DNA of 64,000 bases, taken from positions 590,723 through 654,722 of the forward strand of contig NC_011661.1 in the NCBI RefSeq assembly GCF_000021645.1, written 5' to 3'. The translations under genes and the position numbers were made by a program. This document shows positions 6,708 through 15,606 of this stretch, piece by piece. This DNA comes from Dictyoglomus turgidum DSM 6724 (GTDB taxonomy: Bacteria; Dictyoglomota; Dictyoglomia; Dictyoglomales; Dictyoglomaceae). Position 1 is the first letter of the stretch, and each line of letters starts with the position of its first letter. The notes below the pieces were generated by a model that saw only the letters and a program-made list of their open reading frames with translations, was not told the DNA's origin and ran no database searches.

Positions 6708-8450
6708 ATGAGAAAAAAACTTTTCTCAGTCTTTCTTCTGATTTTTATTTTTGCTTTGACCTTTGCTCAAGAAGGGGTTTATTTTGGAAAAATTATTGAT
6801 CCTGACAAGTATATATTAGGACCTGGAGATAAGTTGAGAGTTTTTATTATAAGAGAGACAAATCAGACTGATAGCTTTGATGTTTTGGTTTCTCCTACAG
6901 GTTACGTAGTACTTCCTTTAGCAGGAAGTGTAAAGGTTTTAAATATGACTCTATCTGAAGCAGGAAAAGAAATATCAAAACAACTTTTAAAATTTTATCC
7001 ACGAAGTAATGTTATTGTGGACCTTGCATATCCAAGAAATATGAAGATTTCTATTACTGGTGAGGTAACAAATCCAGGAATATATAGTGTTTCTGCTATA
7101 AGTACTTTAGATGATGTTATTAAACTTGCAGGAGGATTAAAATCCTCTGCATCTTTAAGAAATATTCAAATAAGAAGGGGAAATAAAATTTTAGAAGTAG
7201 ATTATTTAAGGTTTTTAAAATATGGAGATGTTAATCAAAATCCTTATATAGAAGAGGGAGATCTTATATATGTACCTCTTATGGGGAAAAGCGTGAAGGT
7301 GCTTGGACAAGTGAAAAATCCCGGAATATATGAGATAAAGGATGGAGAAAAATTAAAAGATGTACTTGATATGGCAGGAGGACTTACAGCACAGGGATCT
7401 TTTTTTGGAGCTACTTTAGATAGAATAGATGGCACAAGAATTGAACTTAACTTATATGATTTATATTATGGAGATGAAAATAAAAAAGAAAGTGCTAATA
7501 TTGCCTTGCAATCTGGAGATACTATCACTGTATTTCCCGAGATAAAGAGGGTTTATGTGCTTGGATTTGTGAAAAATCCTGGTCCTATACAGCTTGTTGA
7601 GGGGGTTAAGGTTAATCCTGAAGGGATTGAAGTTACCGGACAGGCGTCTATGGGAGCAAAGATAAGTGAGCTTATACAAAAGGCTGGAGGAATACTCCCT
7701 AATGGGAGTTTAAGGAATATAGAATTGAGGATAAAAGGTGATCCTAATAACAAGATTATTGTAGATCTATATAGAATACTTGTTTTGGGAGAAGAATTAG
7801 AGGAAGAGATAAAAGTGAATCCTGGAGATGTAATATATGTACCACCTATTTTAAGGTCTGTAAAAGTATTGGGGCAGGTAAAGATTCCTGGTATTTATGA
7901 GTTAAATCCAGGAGATAGAATAAGAGATATTCTTCTTAAGGCAGGTGGAATTACTGAAAAAGCTTCTCGTGAAAGTGGAGAGCTGGAGAGGATAGAAAAT
8001 GGTAAAAAAGTGGTTTATAAATTTAATGTGACAAATGCTATACAGGGAATTGAAAAGGATAATTTGGAACTAAAGGATGGAGATACCATCTACATAGGTG
8101 AATTAAGAAGGTTGGTATATGTCCTTGGACAGGTGAATAATCCTGCTGCTTATGAATATAGGGAAGGAAGAAAGCTTACTGAATATATTAGTATGGCAGG
8201 AGGTCTTAAAGATAGGGCGGATCTTTCTAGGGTTGCTGTAGTGAGAGAGTTAGATGGTGAGACAAAGGTTATACCCATAAACATGAATGAGATAATAAAT
8301 AGGGGAAGGAGCAATCTTGATATTGAAATAAAAGAGAACGATATTATTTTTGTTCCTGAGGTATTTGTAAAGGGATGGCAGGATATTGTAAATATATTAA
8401 GTGGAATATTCTATGTTTATTCCCTACTTAAGCCCATCGTAGGGTGGTAA
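6708..8450 (+). CDS. Polysaccharide export protein with SLBB repeats (paralogue 2)
   Basis: This 580-residue protein is a longer tandem copy. It has a signal peptide at 1-20, the poly-export domain at about 30-105, five or six SLBB repeats, and a hydrophobic C-terminal segment of about 20 residues (IVNILSGIFYVYSLLKPIVG) that could be an outer-membrane or inner-membrane anchor. AGGGAGGTAGAGGG precedes the ATG. Long stretches are almost identical in DNA to the first copy, whereas the flanks differ widely, indicating gene conversion. Paralogue 1 lacks the C-terminal anchor, so the two could form different parts of one export conduit. Confidence 0.88.
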   Translation: MRKKLFSVFLLIFIFALTFAQEGVYFGKIIDPDKYILGPGDKLRVFIIRETNQTDSFDVLVSPTGYVVLPLAGSVKVLNMTLSEAGKEISKQLLKFYPRSNVIVDLAYPRNMKISITGEVTNPGIYSVSAISTLDDVIKLAGGLKSSASLRNIQIRRGNKILEVDYLRFLKYGDVNQNPYIEEGDLIYVPLMGKSVKVLGQVKNPGIYEIKDGEKLKDVLDMAGGLTAQGSFFGATLDRIDGTRIELNLYDLYYGDENKKESANIALQSGDTITVFPEIKRVYVLGFVKNPGPIQLVEGVKVNPEGIEVTGQASMGAKISELIQKAGGILPNGSLRNIELRIKGDPNNKIIVDLYRILVLGEELEEEIKVNPGDVIYVPPILRSVKVLGQVKIPGIYELNPGDRIRDILLKAGGITEKASRESGELERIENGKKVVYKFNVTNAIQGIEKDNLELKDGDTIYIGELRRLVYVLGQVNNPAAYEYREGRKLTEYISMAGGLKDRADLSRVAVVRELDGETKVIPINMNEIINRGRSNLDIEIKENDIIFVPEVFVKGWQDIVNILSGIFYVYSLLKPIVGW

Positions 8451-8474
8451 ATTTCACAGGGAGGTGAGAGGGTT

Positions 8475-9236
8475 ATGATTTATTCTTTTAGAAGAGGTGA
8501 GCCACAAAAGGGTTGGGTTGTAGTGGTACATGGACTTGGAGAGCATATTGGAAGGTATGAGAAGTTAATAAATGATCTTGGGGAAAGGGGTTATGGAGTT
8601 ATAGGATTTGATCACCCAGGACATGGGAGAAGCGATGGTAAAAGAGGGGATACAACCATTGAGGAAATTATCTCAGTGATTGATAATTTAACTTCTGATA
8701 TTGATAAGTTTCATCTTTTTGGACATAGTCTTGGAGGACTCATTGCCACAAGATATGCTGAGGAAAGACAAGAAAAAATAAAGTCTCTTGTTATTTCTGC
8801 TCCTGCTTTGGGTGTTGAAGTAGATCCCTTGACAAATTTTATTGCAAAAACTTTTGGAAAAATTCTTCCCAGGGTGACCATAAATAATAAATTAGATCCT
8901 GAATATTTATCTAGGAATAAAAAGGTGATTGAAAAATGTATGAATGATCCTCTAATGCATAACAAAATTTCCTTTAGGTTAGGACTCTCTATGATGGAAA
9001 ATATTAAAAAAGCTCATGAAAAGGCTCCATACCTTAAAGTACCAGTGCTTATACTAGTTCCTACTGAGGACAGATATGTGGATCCCAATGGTGCTCGGGA
9101 ATTTTTTAAGAAGCTAACTTATGAAGATAGAAAAATTGTAGAGTTTCCTGGTGGATATCATGAGCTTTTTGAAGATGAAGAATATAAAGATGAATTTTAT
9201 AAAAATATTTACGATTGGATAGAAAGACATAGTTAA
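8475..9236 (+). CDS. Alpha/beta-hydrolase, monoacylglycerol lipase/lysophospholipase-like
   Basis: This 253-residue cytoplasmic enzyme has the serine-aminopeptidase S33 (Hydrolase_4) layout. It shows the oxyanion motif VVHGLGEH (17-24), the nucleophile S85 in GHSLGG, a likely acid D199 (VPTEDR) and H229 (GGYHELF). Length fits MAG lipases (about 250-280). GGGAGGTGAGAGGGTT precedes the ATG 24 nt after the SLBB gene, so it is likely co-transcribed with it. The natural substrate is uncertain; lipid monoester or an acylated sugar are possible. The stop codon overlaps the convergent SRAP gene. Confidence 0.82.
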   Translation: MIYSFRRGEPQKGWVVVVHGLGEHIGRYEKLINDLGERGYGVIGFDHPGHGRSDGKRGDTTIEEIISVIDNLTSDIDKFHLFGHSLGGLIATRYAEERQEKIKSLVISAPALGVEVDPLTNFIAKTFGKILPRVTINNKLDPEYLSRNKKVIEKCMNDPLMHNKISFRLGLSMMENIKKAHEKAPYLKVPVLILVPTEDRYVDPNGAREFFKKLTYEDRKIVEFPGGYHELFEDEEYKDEFYKNIYDWIERHS

Positions 9237-9937
9237 AGATCAAAACTGGTCTGATCTTTTTTGATGATATAAATTTTGACGGGCTTTATGAGTTCTTCAG
9301 AGTCATAAGAAGGATTATTTACTTTCTTTGATACAGGATATGCCTCCATCTCCTCTGCTGGATATGGGGCAAGGAGAGATTGGAGTTTTTTAATGTCACT
9401 TTCTTCTTTATTTACCCATATCTCCTCGTATTCCCTTCTTAAAATAACGGGCATACGATTATGAATTTCTTTAACCAAATCATTAGGCTCAGTAGTTATT
9501 ATGGTGAAAGTCTTTATTAATTTTCCGTCTGGGCTTTTCCATATGTCATAAAGTCCTGCAAAGGCAAAGAGTGATGAATTTTTCATTTTTATATAATACG
9601 GAATTTTTTCCTTTTCCATTTTCTTCCATTCATAAAATCCATCGGCAGGAATCAAACATCTTCTTCTTAAAAAGGACTCTTTAAAGGCGGGTTTTTTAAG
9701 AAGACTTTCTGCCCTGGCATTTATCAGACTATTTCCAATTTTAGGATCCTCTGCCCAGTGGGGAATAAGTCCCCATATCATCTCTTCTACTTTATTAGGA
9801 CTTTCCTGAAAAACAATAGGTACCGGTTGATTAGGAGATATGTTGTATCTTTTTCTTAGGTTTATTTCTCCAATTATTTGGGCATTAAATCTTGTAGGAA
9901 TTTTTTCTATTTGAATAAGAGTAAATCTTCCACACAT
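9233..9937 (-). CDS. SRAP-domain protein (YedK/HMCES family)
   Basis: This 234-residue protein starts MCGRFTL, so Cys2 becomes the N-terminal catalytic cysteine after removal of Met. The SRAP family forms a thiazolidine cross-link with abasic sites in single-stranded DNA and protects replication forks. Other family marks are INARAESLLKKPAF (the catalytic Glu), the CLIPADGFYEWKK strand and the HNRMPVIL histidine. AGAGGATATAAGTAAAA precedes the start. It stands alone on the minus strand. Length fits bacterial YedK (about 220). Confidence 0.93.
   Translation of the reverse strand: MCGRFTLIQIEKIPTRFNAQIIGEINLRKRYNISPNQPVPIVFQESPNKVEEMIWGLIPHWAEDPKIGNSLINARAESLLKKPAFKESFLRRRCLIPADGFYEWKKMEKEKIPYYIKMKNSSLFAFAGLYDIWKSPDGKLIKTFTIITTEPNDLVKEIHNRMPVILRREYEEIWVNKEESDIKKLQSLLAPYPAEEMEAYPVSKKVNNPSYDSEELIKPVKIYIIKKDQTSFDL
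9235..9262 (+). terminator. Rho-independent terminator inside the 3' end of the convergent gene
   Basis: The stem AAAGATCA (9235-9242) pairs perfectly with TGATCTTT (9252-9259) around a 9-nt loop, and six T residues end at 9262. It ends the SLBB-hydrolase transcript but lies within the last codons of the minus-strand SRAP gene, so it doubles as coding sequence. Confidence 0.75.
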
Positions 9938-10013
9938 TTTTACTTATATCCTCTTCTTTATTACAGATAAATTCGAGTATTCCAATGACATTAATAATTA
10001 TAGCATATAAAAG

Positions 10014-10048
10014 AAAAAAAGCCTCCCCTTTTTATTGGGGAGGCTTTT
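10014..10048 (-). terminator. Terminator of the PorV/M6 protease operon
   Basis: GCCTCCCC (10021-10028) pairs with GGGGAGGC (10037-10044) around TTTTTATT. On the minus strand the stem is followed by a run of seven T residues (AAAAAAA at 10014-10020 on the plus strand). It lies just after the stop of the gene at 10060. A short T-run on the plus side could make it act in both directions. Confidence 0.85.
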
Positions 10049-10059
10049 CAAAAATTTTA

Positions 10060-10929
10060 TTAATATTTTAGAGAGAGGCTAAATATGTGTTGATTTGACA
10101 TATCTTTTGTATAAAGGAAAGCATAATTAAATTCTATATTTTTTGTATTTAATCCAACTCCAAAACTTAAAGTATTTTTCTCTCCATTGTACCCCGTTCT
10201 AATAATTACTGGAGTTTTGGGTATTTGGGTTTCTAAGCCAAAATGAAGTCTCTGATAGAAATATATTTTGTCGTAGAAACTAAAATCAAAGGCAATATTT
10301 AAAGGAAATTCTCCTAAGAATAGCTTATAGTTAACGCCTAACACAAGATCTTGTCTTCCTGGAGTCTCTATGAGGCCTGTGGTCCATTTAATGTAACTTA
10401 TAGGGTTGTACCATACTGCTCCAAGCCTTAGAACTGGAGTTATCTCATAGATTGCTCCTATATCTATTCCTAAACCATTTGCCTCTTCGGTATCTAGTTT
10501 GGCTACGTATAACCTTAGAGATGTCCCAAGACTTAATTTATTATTAAGTTTTTTGGCTAAGGAAATTTGAGCTATTCCTTCATAATATGGAAATAACAAT
10601 TCATCAGGATTGGTTACCCCTACAGCTTGGAGTCCTGCTCCTAAGCTAAAAATTCCAAGATTAATTGCTCCCCCTATAAATTCTACCCTTGTAAAGCTTT
10701 GAGGAATTTGTAAATGGGTAAAGCCAAGGGTTACCTCATCTATATAAGTTAACCCTGCAGGATTATAAGTTAATCCAGAAAATCCTTCTGATATGGCTGT
10801 AAAAGCCTCTCCCATTCCTCCCGATTTAGCATCAAGGATCAAGGGGGAGAAGACTCCCCCAGTATCACTGGCAAAGGTTAGAGAGATAAGAAATGTTATT
10901 GTTAAAAAGGATATTAAAATCTTTTTCAT
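10060..10929 (-). CDS. PorV/PorQ-like outer-membrane beta-barrel protein (UPF0164)
   Basis: This 289-residue protein has a signal peptide (about 1-20, ending FAS) and then the marker stretch AKSGGMGEAFTAISEG and YNPAGLTY, the usual N-terminal signature of PorV/PorQ and FadL-like barrels. Alternating hydrophobic strands run to the end with a terminal aromatic-rich strand (HIFSLSLKY). It should form an outer-membrane barrel. It follows the M6 protease gene by 15 nt on the same strand, so one transcript is likely. In Bacteroidetes, PorV carries proteins with a C-terminal sorting domain; the adjacent protease has such a domain. Confidence 0.78.
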   Translation of the reverse strand: MKKILISFLTITFLISLTFASDTGGVFSPLILDAKSGGMGEAFTAISEGFSGLTYNPAGLTYIDEVTLGFTHLQIPQSFTRVEFIGGAINLGIFSLGAGLQAVGVTNPDELLFPYYEGIAQISLAKKLNNKLSLGTSLRLYVAKLDTEEANGLGIDIGAIYEITPVLRLGAVWYNPISYIKWTTGLIETPGRQDLVLGVNYKLFLGEFPLNIAFDFSFYDKIYFYQRLHFGLETQIPKTPVIIRTGYNGEKNTLSFGVGLNTKNIEFNYAFLYTKDMSNQHIFSLSLKY

Positions 10930-10944
10930 TTTATTCTCCTCCTA

Positions 10945-13900
10945 TCACTTCAAAATTCCTATGAATCTATTTATTCTTGCTTCGCCTTGAGAGGATGTTG
11001 CTACAAGCTGGAATACATAAAGCCCATTTTTCAGAATTTCGCCCTTTAGATTGACTCCTTCCCATACTATACTGTATTCTCCTGCTGGAAGATATCCAAG
11101 ATCTCTTTCATAGAGTTTTACTCCAGCAAGGCTGTATACTATGAATTTTACATGGGCATCTTGGGTTAAAGTAAACATAATTTGTGCAAATTCTTTGTTA
11201 GGATTAAAGGCTTTTGAGAATTTAGTCACATCTATGAAAGATAATGGAACCCCATAGGGAATTGTGGTGTAATATGTTTTTGTAATGCTGTTATTTAGTT
11301 CATCTTTTGCAAAGACTTCCACCATGTATCTTCCTGGATTGACTTTTCCATTTTCGTCCTTTCCATCCCAGGTAAGTTCATATGTACCATTGTCAACTTT
11401 TGTATTATCTGCAAGAGTCTTCACAAGATCTTTCTTTTGATTATTCAAAGTGCTGTAGATTTTTACTGTGAGATATGAATAGCCTATATTGTCTTTTACT
11501 GTTAACTTAATACTACAATTTTCATTGTTGTTAGGGTTGAAGCTTTGGGTTACTGTAGTGGTAATTTCTGGAGATGAAAGTAGTGCATATCTTACTCTGC
11601 TTAAAACCTCTCCACTTATATTGGGAGATAGTCCTTCAAGCCCAAAGGCAAAATATACTACTCCATAGTGTTTTGTAGGATCTGCATAGAATATTCCAGC
11701 TGTCCCAGAGGATGCAATCTCTTTATTTATAATTATGGATTTTTGCTCTTTTATCTTTTCGGGAAGCTTAATATTTGGAGTTATGGGGGAAATTCCAGAT
11801 GGAGTATATACTAAGATTGCTCTTGCTCCCTCTAAGGGATCTATTTCGTCAGGATATCCTTGGTTTTGAGCAGAATCCTCGGTATTTAACGAGAGGGACA
11901 AACTCTCAAATTCACTTCCGTTTGCACCTTTTATGGAATAGATTCCTACATCATCCTGTACAAACTCAGCTCTTAAGTAAGTGTTATAGAAAGTACTACT
12001 TATATACCCTGCTGAATATCCCCAGCCTAAATCCTGGCTTGAGATGAAGAGTTTTCCACCATTATCAAGATAATTCATGATCTCATTTTGAACTGATGGA
12101 TCATAGATTGCTCCCCAATCTCCGCCCCAAATCACCCAATCAAAATTGCTCATAAAAGAAGCAGGTGGAACTGCATTGTCATAAAATACATCCACGATAA
12201 AGTAAGATACATTTATATCTTGTAGAGCTTTTTCAAAGTACGGGGCTATTCCAAACTCTCCACCATCATCGGAGACAAGAAGAGCTTCAAAGGTATTTGG
12301 TGTGGTAAAAGATATGGTAGTCCATGGAGATACACCACTTGCATTTTCTGCTCTAACCCTTGCAAAGTAAGTTTTGCCAGGTTCAAGGAATTCCTCAAGG
12401 GTAGGTCTATATTCGTTCTTTTCTGTGCTTACATTTATTATGATACTATTGAAGTTGCTATCTGTTGCAACCTGCAAAGTGTAATTCACTGCGTAAGGTA
12501 TAGGCTTCCATTTGAAGAGAGGTCTTATAGTGAGAGGGTTTTCTCCTGTCCATGCCAAATGCTTTACAAAGGATGTGGTTTGTGGTGCACTGAGAGATTT
12601 TACATAAATATCACATATAATATTTTCTCCTGAGGCGGTTATATTCTTGACTGCGACTCCTGTTGGAATTTCTCCATAAGCATTGCTATTGGGAGTGCTA
12701 TTTTCATCAAAGGTTGTATTATTAGTACTTCCCGGATATGGATCTCCCGCATCTCCACTATTTCTTCTTTTTTCTAAATCCCATTTTCCATCGGCTTGCT
12801 CTAATGCTACCAAATAGTGCCTTGATGGATCAAGTCCTGGATACCATTCATTATCGTTTTGAAAGTTTCTCATATTTTCATCTACATGATAAATAAGCAA
12901 GCCAAAACCTCTTAAATACTTATCAAATCCAATGGGTTGTCTATTTTCAATTAAAAAATATTGAGGACCTTCTGCCCCATCGGTCCAAAGTTTATATACT
13001 ACAGGATTTGTTTCTACCGGTGGAATATTTACATTAGTTAGATCATTGGTAGGAACAGTTGGGGTTATCCATCCAAGTTGAATCTTACTCCAAGCATCAA
13101 AATGAGATGGTCCTCCTCCTATGGAATATCCACCTGGACCTTGAGGCCCATTCCAAGATCCTGCTGCCATTAAGCTCCACCTACCAAGCCCCAAAGATGA
13201 ATAGTCTCTATCATAAAGATCTGGAAGGTGTCCAAAAGAATGTCCCATCTCATGCACAAATACACCTACAGTTTGAGGCATTATTACAGGATTTCCTTGA
13301 GTATCATAATCTTCCATATATTCTGGTTCAATGGAATATCTTATAGGCACATTTTTTCCACCAATATTAACATATACTGTAGAGGCATGGGACCAAATAT
13401 CATTTGGATATCCTGTCCACTCGGCACCTTGTCCACTATGAATTACAAAAACTACATCATAATTTCTTAGATCATATCCAATATCTACTGCATGCTGTAG
13501 TACTTCTTTTACTAATACAAATACCCCTCCATTAAATCCATTATTACCATCGTTTATATAGTAGGAGTAGGTATTTTGGGCAGTATACCAGGGAAGTACT
13601 GTTGCAGTTATATCAAATTGTCCATAGGAATTTTCTAAATAAAATTCTCTTACACTACCTACGTTGTATGGGTTTATATTGCTCCAATCTGCCTTTACAC
13701 TATTAAAAAGTATGTCAAAATAGTTTGAAGGTATAATATCTTCGGGCTGTCTTGGTTTATCGGTAAATTCTACAGGTATTACAATTGCTTTACCTATACC
13801 TTGGGCTTTTTCAATAGTTCCATAGATTTTTGTTCCTTGGGGTATATTTTGAGGAGTAATTTCAGGGAGTTTTGGAAGTTTTACCTTTTTTTCAATAAGC

Positions 13901-14019
13901 TTTTCGTGGGGTGGCATTATATGTACTTTGGTTAATGGGAAGACTTGGGCAAAAGAAATGTTTATTATAAGGACTAAAAGGATAAAAAGACTAAGGGTTA
14001 GTACAAGTTTTTTAGACAT
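10945..14019 (-). CDS. Secreted M6-family (immune inhibitor A-like) metalloprotease with FlgD/sorting-type C-terminus
   Basis: This 1024-residue exported protein has a signal peptide at about 1-24. The M6 protease domain (about 70-440) has the zinc motif HEMGH at 256-260 with a further ligand D267 in the HExxHxxGxxD pattern. A fibronectin III-like module (about 470-575) follows, with ITFTTPNTFEAL at its end. Then comes a ThuA/amidotransferase-like segment (about 582-800, SDDGGEFG, VIWGGDWG, SSQDLGWG). Two FlgD-like immunoglobulin modules follow, the last (about 925-1024) being like a type A sorting domain (NPNKEF, WEGVNLKGE, KNGLYVFQL). It digests extracellular protein. Confidence 0.88.
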   Translation of the reverse strand: MSKKLVLTLSLFILLVLIINISFAQVFPLTKVHIMPPHEKLIEKKVKLPKLPEITPQNIPQGTKIYGTIEKAQGIGKAIVIPVEFTDKPRQPEDIIPSNYFDILFNSVKADWSNINPYNVGSVREFYLENSYGQFDITATVLPWYTAQNTYSYYINDGNNGFNGGVFVLVKEVLQHAVDIGYDLRNYDVVFVIHSGQGAEWTGYPNDIWSHASTVYVNIGGKNVPIRYSIEPEYMEDYDTQGNPVIMPQTVGVFVHEMGHSFGHLPDLYDRDYSSLGLGRWSLMAAGSWNGPQGPGGYSIGGGPSHFDAWSKIQLGWITPTVPTNDLTNVNIPPVETNPVVYKLWTDGAEGPQYFLIENRQPIGFDKYLRGFGLLIYHVDENMRNFQNDNEWYPGLDPSRHYLVALEQADGKWDLEKRRNSGDAGDPYPGSTNNTTFDENSTPNSNAYGEIPTGVAVKNITASGENIICDIYVKSLSAPQTTSFVKHLAWTGENPLTIRPLFKWKPIPYAVNYTLQVATDSNFNSIIINVSTEKNEYRPTLEEFLEPGKTYFARVRAENASGVSPWTTISFTTPNTFEALLVSDDGGEFGIAPYFEKALQDINVSYFIVDVFYDNAVPPASFMSNFDWVIWGGDWGAIYDPSVQNEIMNYLDNGGKLFISSQDLGWGYSAGYISSTFYNTYLRAEFVQDDVGIYSIKGANGSEFESLSLSLNTEDSAQNQGYPDEIDPLEGARAILVYTPSGISPITPNIKLPEKIKEQKSIIINKEIASSGTAGIFYADPTKHYGVVYFAFGLEGLSPNISGEVLSRVRYALLSSPEITTTVTQSFNPNNNENCSIKLTVKDNIGYSYLTVKIYSTLNNQKKDLVKTLADNTKVDNGTYELTWDGKDENGKVNPGRYMVEVFAKDELNNSITKTYYTTIPYGVPLSFIDVTKFSKAFNPNKEFAQIMFTLTQDAHVKFIVYSLAGVKLYERDLGYLPAGEYSIVWEGVNLKGEILKNGLYVFQLVATSSQGEARINRFIGILK

Positions 14020-14109
14020 ATTTCCCTCCCTCTATAATTTGTTTTATTTTGCCTAATATTATACAATAAAAAAAATAATAATAAAGATGTATTTTGATGA
14101 GGGGTAATT

Positions 14110-14697
14110 ATGGATATATTAAAATATTTTTTGATTTTGCTTTTAATTTTAATCCTCTTTCAAGTTACCTTTGCTAATATGGTGCCGGTGGTGGAAAATA
14201 GAAGCAAAGTAATTGCGAGGGTTAGGGCTGTTTTTCTTAAAGACTTTCCTTTTTCTGAGATTGTGCTGGAAATTTTAAAAAGCGAAAATGTGGAAGGATT
14301 TAAAAATTTTGCAGAAGTTGGAGATATAATTCTTGTTTATCCAATATCATTAAAACCCAATATAAGTAGTGCTGGTGACTTTGAGCGAAGGATTCTTTAC
14401 ACTTGTTATTTTTTAAAACCAGGGGATATGGTAAGGGCAGAGATTGAGTTTATAGGAGACGAAGTAATGAGAGGATGGGTTGTAAGAGATGTGGAGAGGA
14501 TTGTAGAGGTAAGGGAAGATTTGTTGAAAGATGTGATTTATAGCTTTTTAAAGGCAAAAGGAGTAATAAAGGAAGGGGAAAGATTGGAGTATAAAGTTGT
14601 TAAAGATGGAAAATTTTACAAAGTTAAGGCAAAGGTAGAGGAAAAAGAGATTAATATAATTCTTGATGAAAATTTAGTTATTTTGAACTATTTTTAG
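14110..14697 (+). CDS. Secreted protein of unknown function
   Basis: This 195-residue protein has a strong signal peptide (leucine/isoleucine-rich 4-18, ending FAN). The rest is a charged alpha-beta protein without recognisable motifs or cysteine pairs. GAGGGGTAAT precedes the ATG. The gene diverges from the M6 protease, and its end overlaps the DUF89 gene tail to tail by 20 nt. It has no visible operon partner. I do not recognise the family. Confidence 0.7.
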   Translation: MDILKYFLILLLILILFQVTFANMVPVVENRSKVIARVRAVFLKDFPFSEIVLEILKSENVEGFKNFAEVGDIILVYPISLKPNISSAGDFERRILYTCYFLKPGDMVRAEIEFIGDEVMRGWVVRDVERIVEVREDLLKDVIYSFLKAKGVIKEGERLEYKVVKDGKFYKVKAKVEEKEINIILDENLVILNYF

Positions 14698-15550
14698 CTT
14701 TTTCATATAAAAATACCAAATCTCCCTCTTTTACCCCCAAGTTTTCTGCTACTACTTCACATTTTGCCTTGAGAAGGAAAAAGATGTTATATCCTCTTCC
14801 TTCTAAGCTTTCATAATTTGCCTGTCCTTTTGATATGATAAGTTTGGCACTATTAAATGTTTTCTGATACTCTTCTCCTCCAAGCTCTGGAGGTTTTCCT
14901 ACAGAACCAGAACCTGTGGTTATAATTTTAGCGCATTTATTCAATCCTACTTCAATAGCGTCCTCCATAAGGGCATCATTTATTACAGGATTTTCGTTTA
15001 CCACTGCTATAACTTCCTTTTCCTTAGATAGTTCTTCAATTAGGATCTTATCAAATACAATCTCTCCTGCATTATCTAAAAGGTAGAGTATTTCGTTGGT
15101 CTTTGAAAGTTCATTTTTGAAATAGAAATAATGATCTATGGCAAGAGGAATATTTATAATCTCTTTTATGTATTCCCCAAGATTTAATTTTGATATGTTC
15201 AAAATTCCCAAATCAATTACATTTCCTGCTATTGCTACTTTTATTGCTGTATAAAGAGGGTCTTCTGAACTTAGTACTATGTTCCTTAGAGCTTCATAAA
15301 GTTTTAATCCCTGCTGATTGTAATATTTCTTTTCCTCAAAATAGGGATCTTCCACTCCAGAAAGTTCGTATATCTTTTTAAAAATAAAATAAGTGTTGTA
15401 GGATGGTGTATCCTCAGGAGAAAGTTTCTCAAGATCCTTTGCTATTTCTTTAATAATCTCTATTTTTTTCTCATTTGGTATATTTATTCTTTTTAGAGCT
15501 GATTCTGCTTGTCTGAAAAAGCAAGTATAACATTCCCATCGCGTCTTCAT
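14678..15550 (-). CDS. DUF89/ARMT1-like damage-control phosphatase
   Basis: This 290-residue protein has the DUF89 signature: an N-terminal cysteine pair CYTCFFRQA (about 8-16), then LLDNAGEIVFDKILIEEL (the metal-binding DNAGE motif), VVNENPVINDA, and a late TTGSGSVGKPPE glycine-rich turn. Family members are metal-dependent phosphatases thought to clear damaged sugar phosphates or act as ADP-ribose-type carboxylases/hydrolases; the bacterial substrate is unknown. It ends in a 20-nt overlap with the convergent gene. Its start is 56 nt from the end of the CRISPR effector operon, so read-through from that operon is possible. Confidence 0.8.
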   Translation of the reverse strand: MKTRWECYTCFFRQAESALKRINIPNEKKIEIIKEIAKDLEKLSPEDTPSYNTYFIFKKIYELSGVEDPYFEEKKYYNQQGLKLYEALRNIVLSSEDPLYTAIKVAIAGNVIDLGILNISKLNLGEYIKEIINIPLAIDHYFYFKNELSKTNEILYLLDNAGEIVFDKILIEELSKEKEVIAVVNENPVINDALMEDAIEVGLNKCAKIITTGSGSVGKPPELGGEEYQKTFNSAKLIISKGQANYESLEGRGYNIFFLLKAKCEVVAENLGVKEGDLVFLYEKAKNSSK

Positions 15551-15606
15551 AGTAAGATAATTTCTACCTTAAAACTCTTTAAAAGTCAATTAATATAATT
15601 TTAAAG

